This document shows, piece after piece, positions 63,301 through 64,000 of a stretch of DNA of 64,000 nt. Source of the stretch: Hydractinia symbiolongicarpus (Eukaryota; Cnidaria; Hydrozoa; Anthoathecata; Hydractiniidae); the NCBI RefSeq assembly GCF_029227915.1, contig NC_079877.1:33197851-33261850 (forward strand). The letters run 5' to 3'. A program made the translations under genes and the position numbers. The notes under the pieces are model-generated. The model was not told the origin of the DNA, did not search any database, and saw nothing but the letters and a program-made list of their open reading frames with translations. Each line of letters starts with the position of its first letter. Position 1 is the stretch's first letter.

Positions 63301-64000
63301 AGTCAAAAGTATACAAAGAAAGTACCCAGGGAGTAAACTGATTTCCCAAACGATTTTTTATATTATTTTTTCACCACTAAAACGCATGAGACTTGTAGTT
63401 TTCAAAAATGTTTTCATTTTTGATGAGACGCTTATTGAAAGAGGTTTAATCGCCGGCAAACGAAAACCCGCGATTTCCCGTAAATCCCGGGCTTGGCCCG
63501 TATAGTCAAAAGTATACAAAGAAAGTACCCTGTGAGTAAACTCATTTCCAGAACGATTTTTTAATATATTTTTTCACCACTAAAACGCATAAGACTTGTA
63601 GTTTTCAGAAATGTTTTTATTTTTAATGAGACGCTTAATGAAAGTGGTTTAATCGCCGGCAAACGAAAACCTGCGATTTTCCGTAAATCCCGGGTTTGGC
63701 CCGTATAGTCGAATGTATGCAAAGAAAGTACCCTGTGAGTAAACTCATTTCCAAAACGATTTTTTAAAGTATCTTTTCACCACTAAAACGCATGAGACTT
63801 GTAGTTTTCAAAAATGTTTTCATTTTTGATGAGACGCTGATTAAAAGAAGTTTAATCGCCGGCAAACGAAAACCCGCCATTTTCCGTAAACCCCGAACTC
63901 GGCCCGTATAGTCAAAAGTATACAAAGAAAGTACCCAGGGAGTAAACTGATTTCCCAAACGATTTTTTATATTATTTTTTCACCACTAAAACGCATGAGA
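60328..64000 (+). repeat. P-Q-R trimer array (609-bp period) with one 406-bp interval
   Basis: P (GCTGATTAAAAG, CCCCGAACTCGG, TTTCCCAAACG, TTTTTTATATTA) starts at 60328, 60937, 61546, 62154, 62560, 63169 and 63778. Intervals are 609, 609, 608, 406, 609 and 609 bp. Q has GCTTATTGAAAGAGG. R has AAGACTTG, GTTTTTATTTTT and GGGTTTGG. The early copies are more mixed and the last two are clean. This trimer is unrelated in composition to the A-B-C trimer at 11741. Confidence 0.83.

Larger units (their letters stand above)
1..64000 (+). repeat. 203-bp satellite DNA array, about 315 monomers, open at both ends
   Basis: The anchor CACCACTAAA recurs at 3, 206, 409, 611, 814, 1017 and on to the end, nearly always 202-203 bp apart. 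Every monomer I read is in the same orientation. No stretch of non-satellite sequence longer than a few bases was seen, so there is no gene-bearing interval. The first base falls two bases before a monomer start and the last bases fall inside a monomer, so the array continues beyond the window. Known biology: long homogeneous arrays with higher-order repeats are typical of eukaryotic centromeric or pericentromeric heterochromatin. The chromosomal location is inferred. A ribosomal intergenic-spacer subrepeat is an alternative, but no rRNA sequence is present. Confidence 0.97.

Noticed and set aside
1-64000. CRISPR-like array of regular repeats
   Set aside because: The repeats are contiguous 203-bp monomers with no unique spacers, and there are no cas genes.
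1-64000. Ribosomal intergenic-spacer subrepeats
   Set aside because: No rRNA gene or promoter-like unique segment appears in 64 kb, and arrays of about 315 subrepeats with multi-kb HORs would be exceptional. Kept only as a remote alternative.
1-64000. Telomeric or subtelomeric short repeats
   Set aside because: No runs of a 5-8 bp telomere-type unit were seen.

Overview
The whole 64 kb is one uninterrupted tandem array of an AT-rich satellite with a 203-bp monomer, about 315 head-to-tail copies, all in the same orientation. No unique sequence, gene, RNA gene, transposon or CRISPR array was found. The array runs off both ends of the window. A megabase-type satellite with kilobase-scale higher-order repeats (HORs) points to a eukaryotic chromosome, most likely centromeric, pericentromeric or other heterochromatin. 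I do not recognise the satellite family or the species. Open reading frames in the window (up to 146 codons, on both strands) are by-products of the repeat and are not annotated as genes.

A perfect consensus monomer lies at 47382-47584. Counted by hand it is about 38% GC with 12 CpGs, well above expectation. It has an AT-rich linker, a 9-bp dyad with a TTTT loop, and a GC-rich core with GCCGGC and CGGGC-TTG-GCCCG symmetries. Monomers are numbered here from CACCACTAAA. Variant names used below: W (TTAATGAAAGTGG with CCGGGGCTTGG and CCTGTGAG), X (GTTATCAAAA), Y (AATAGCCGGC), Z (TTTCTGATGAG), A (CAGCACTAAAGCT), B (ATTCTTGATGAG with TTTAGTCGCC), C (CGCGTGAG with ATCGCCCGC), H (TTTTCGTTTTTG), S (11-bp deletion at the linker), T (CCCGCATCGTC), and cassette F1-F7 (F1 TTTTCCATTTTG, F2 GTTCTCATTT, F3 TTTCCGAAATG, F4 AAACCCATGAG, F5 CCCGGCTTTGCCC, F6 TTTTCATTATTG, F7 GAGAAGCTGATT).

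Layout: 1-4254, W-X-S-T tetramers with S/T/U repeats. 4255-9508, a 2627-bp (13-monomer) tandem duplication. 7665-11314 recurs at 13370-17019, the two copies being separated by a 609-bp trimer array (11741-13364). 17040-39260, the most ordered part: an 8-monomer HOR (W X Y Z A B C H, 1624 bp) interleaved with the 7-monomer F cassette, including a 4868-bp tandem duplication at about 27136-36871. 39261-50224, shorter-range pentamer and heptamer periodicity that decays into irregular order. 50225-60327, diverged relatives of the F and X-Y-Z-A-B blocks, including a 2273-bp tandem duplication (54072-58617). 60328-64000, a separate trimer (609 bp) array.

There is no gene interplay to describe. The biology here is satellite turnover: hybrid monomers, in-register and out-of-register crossovers, and nested duplications whose breakpoints can be placed to within 6-25 bp.
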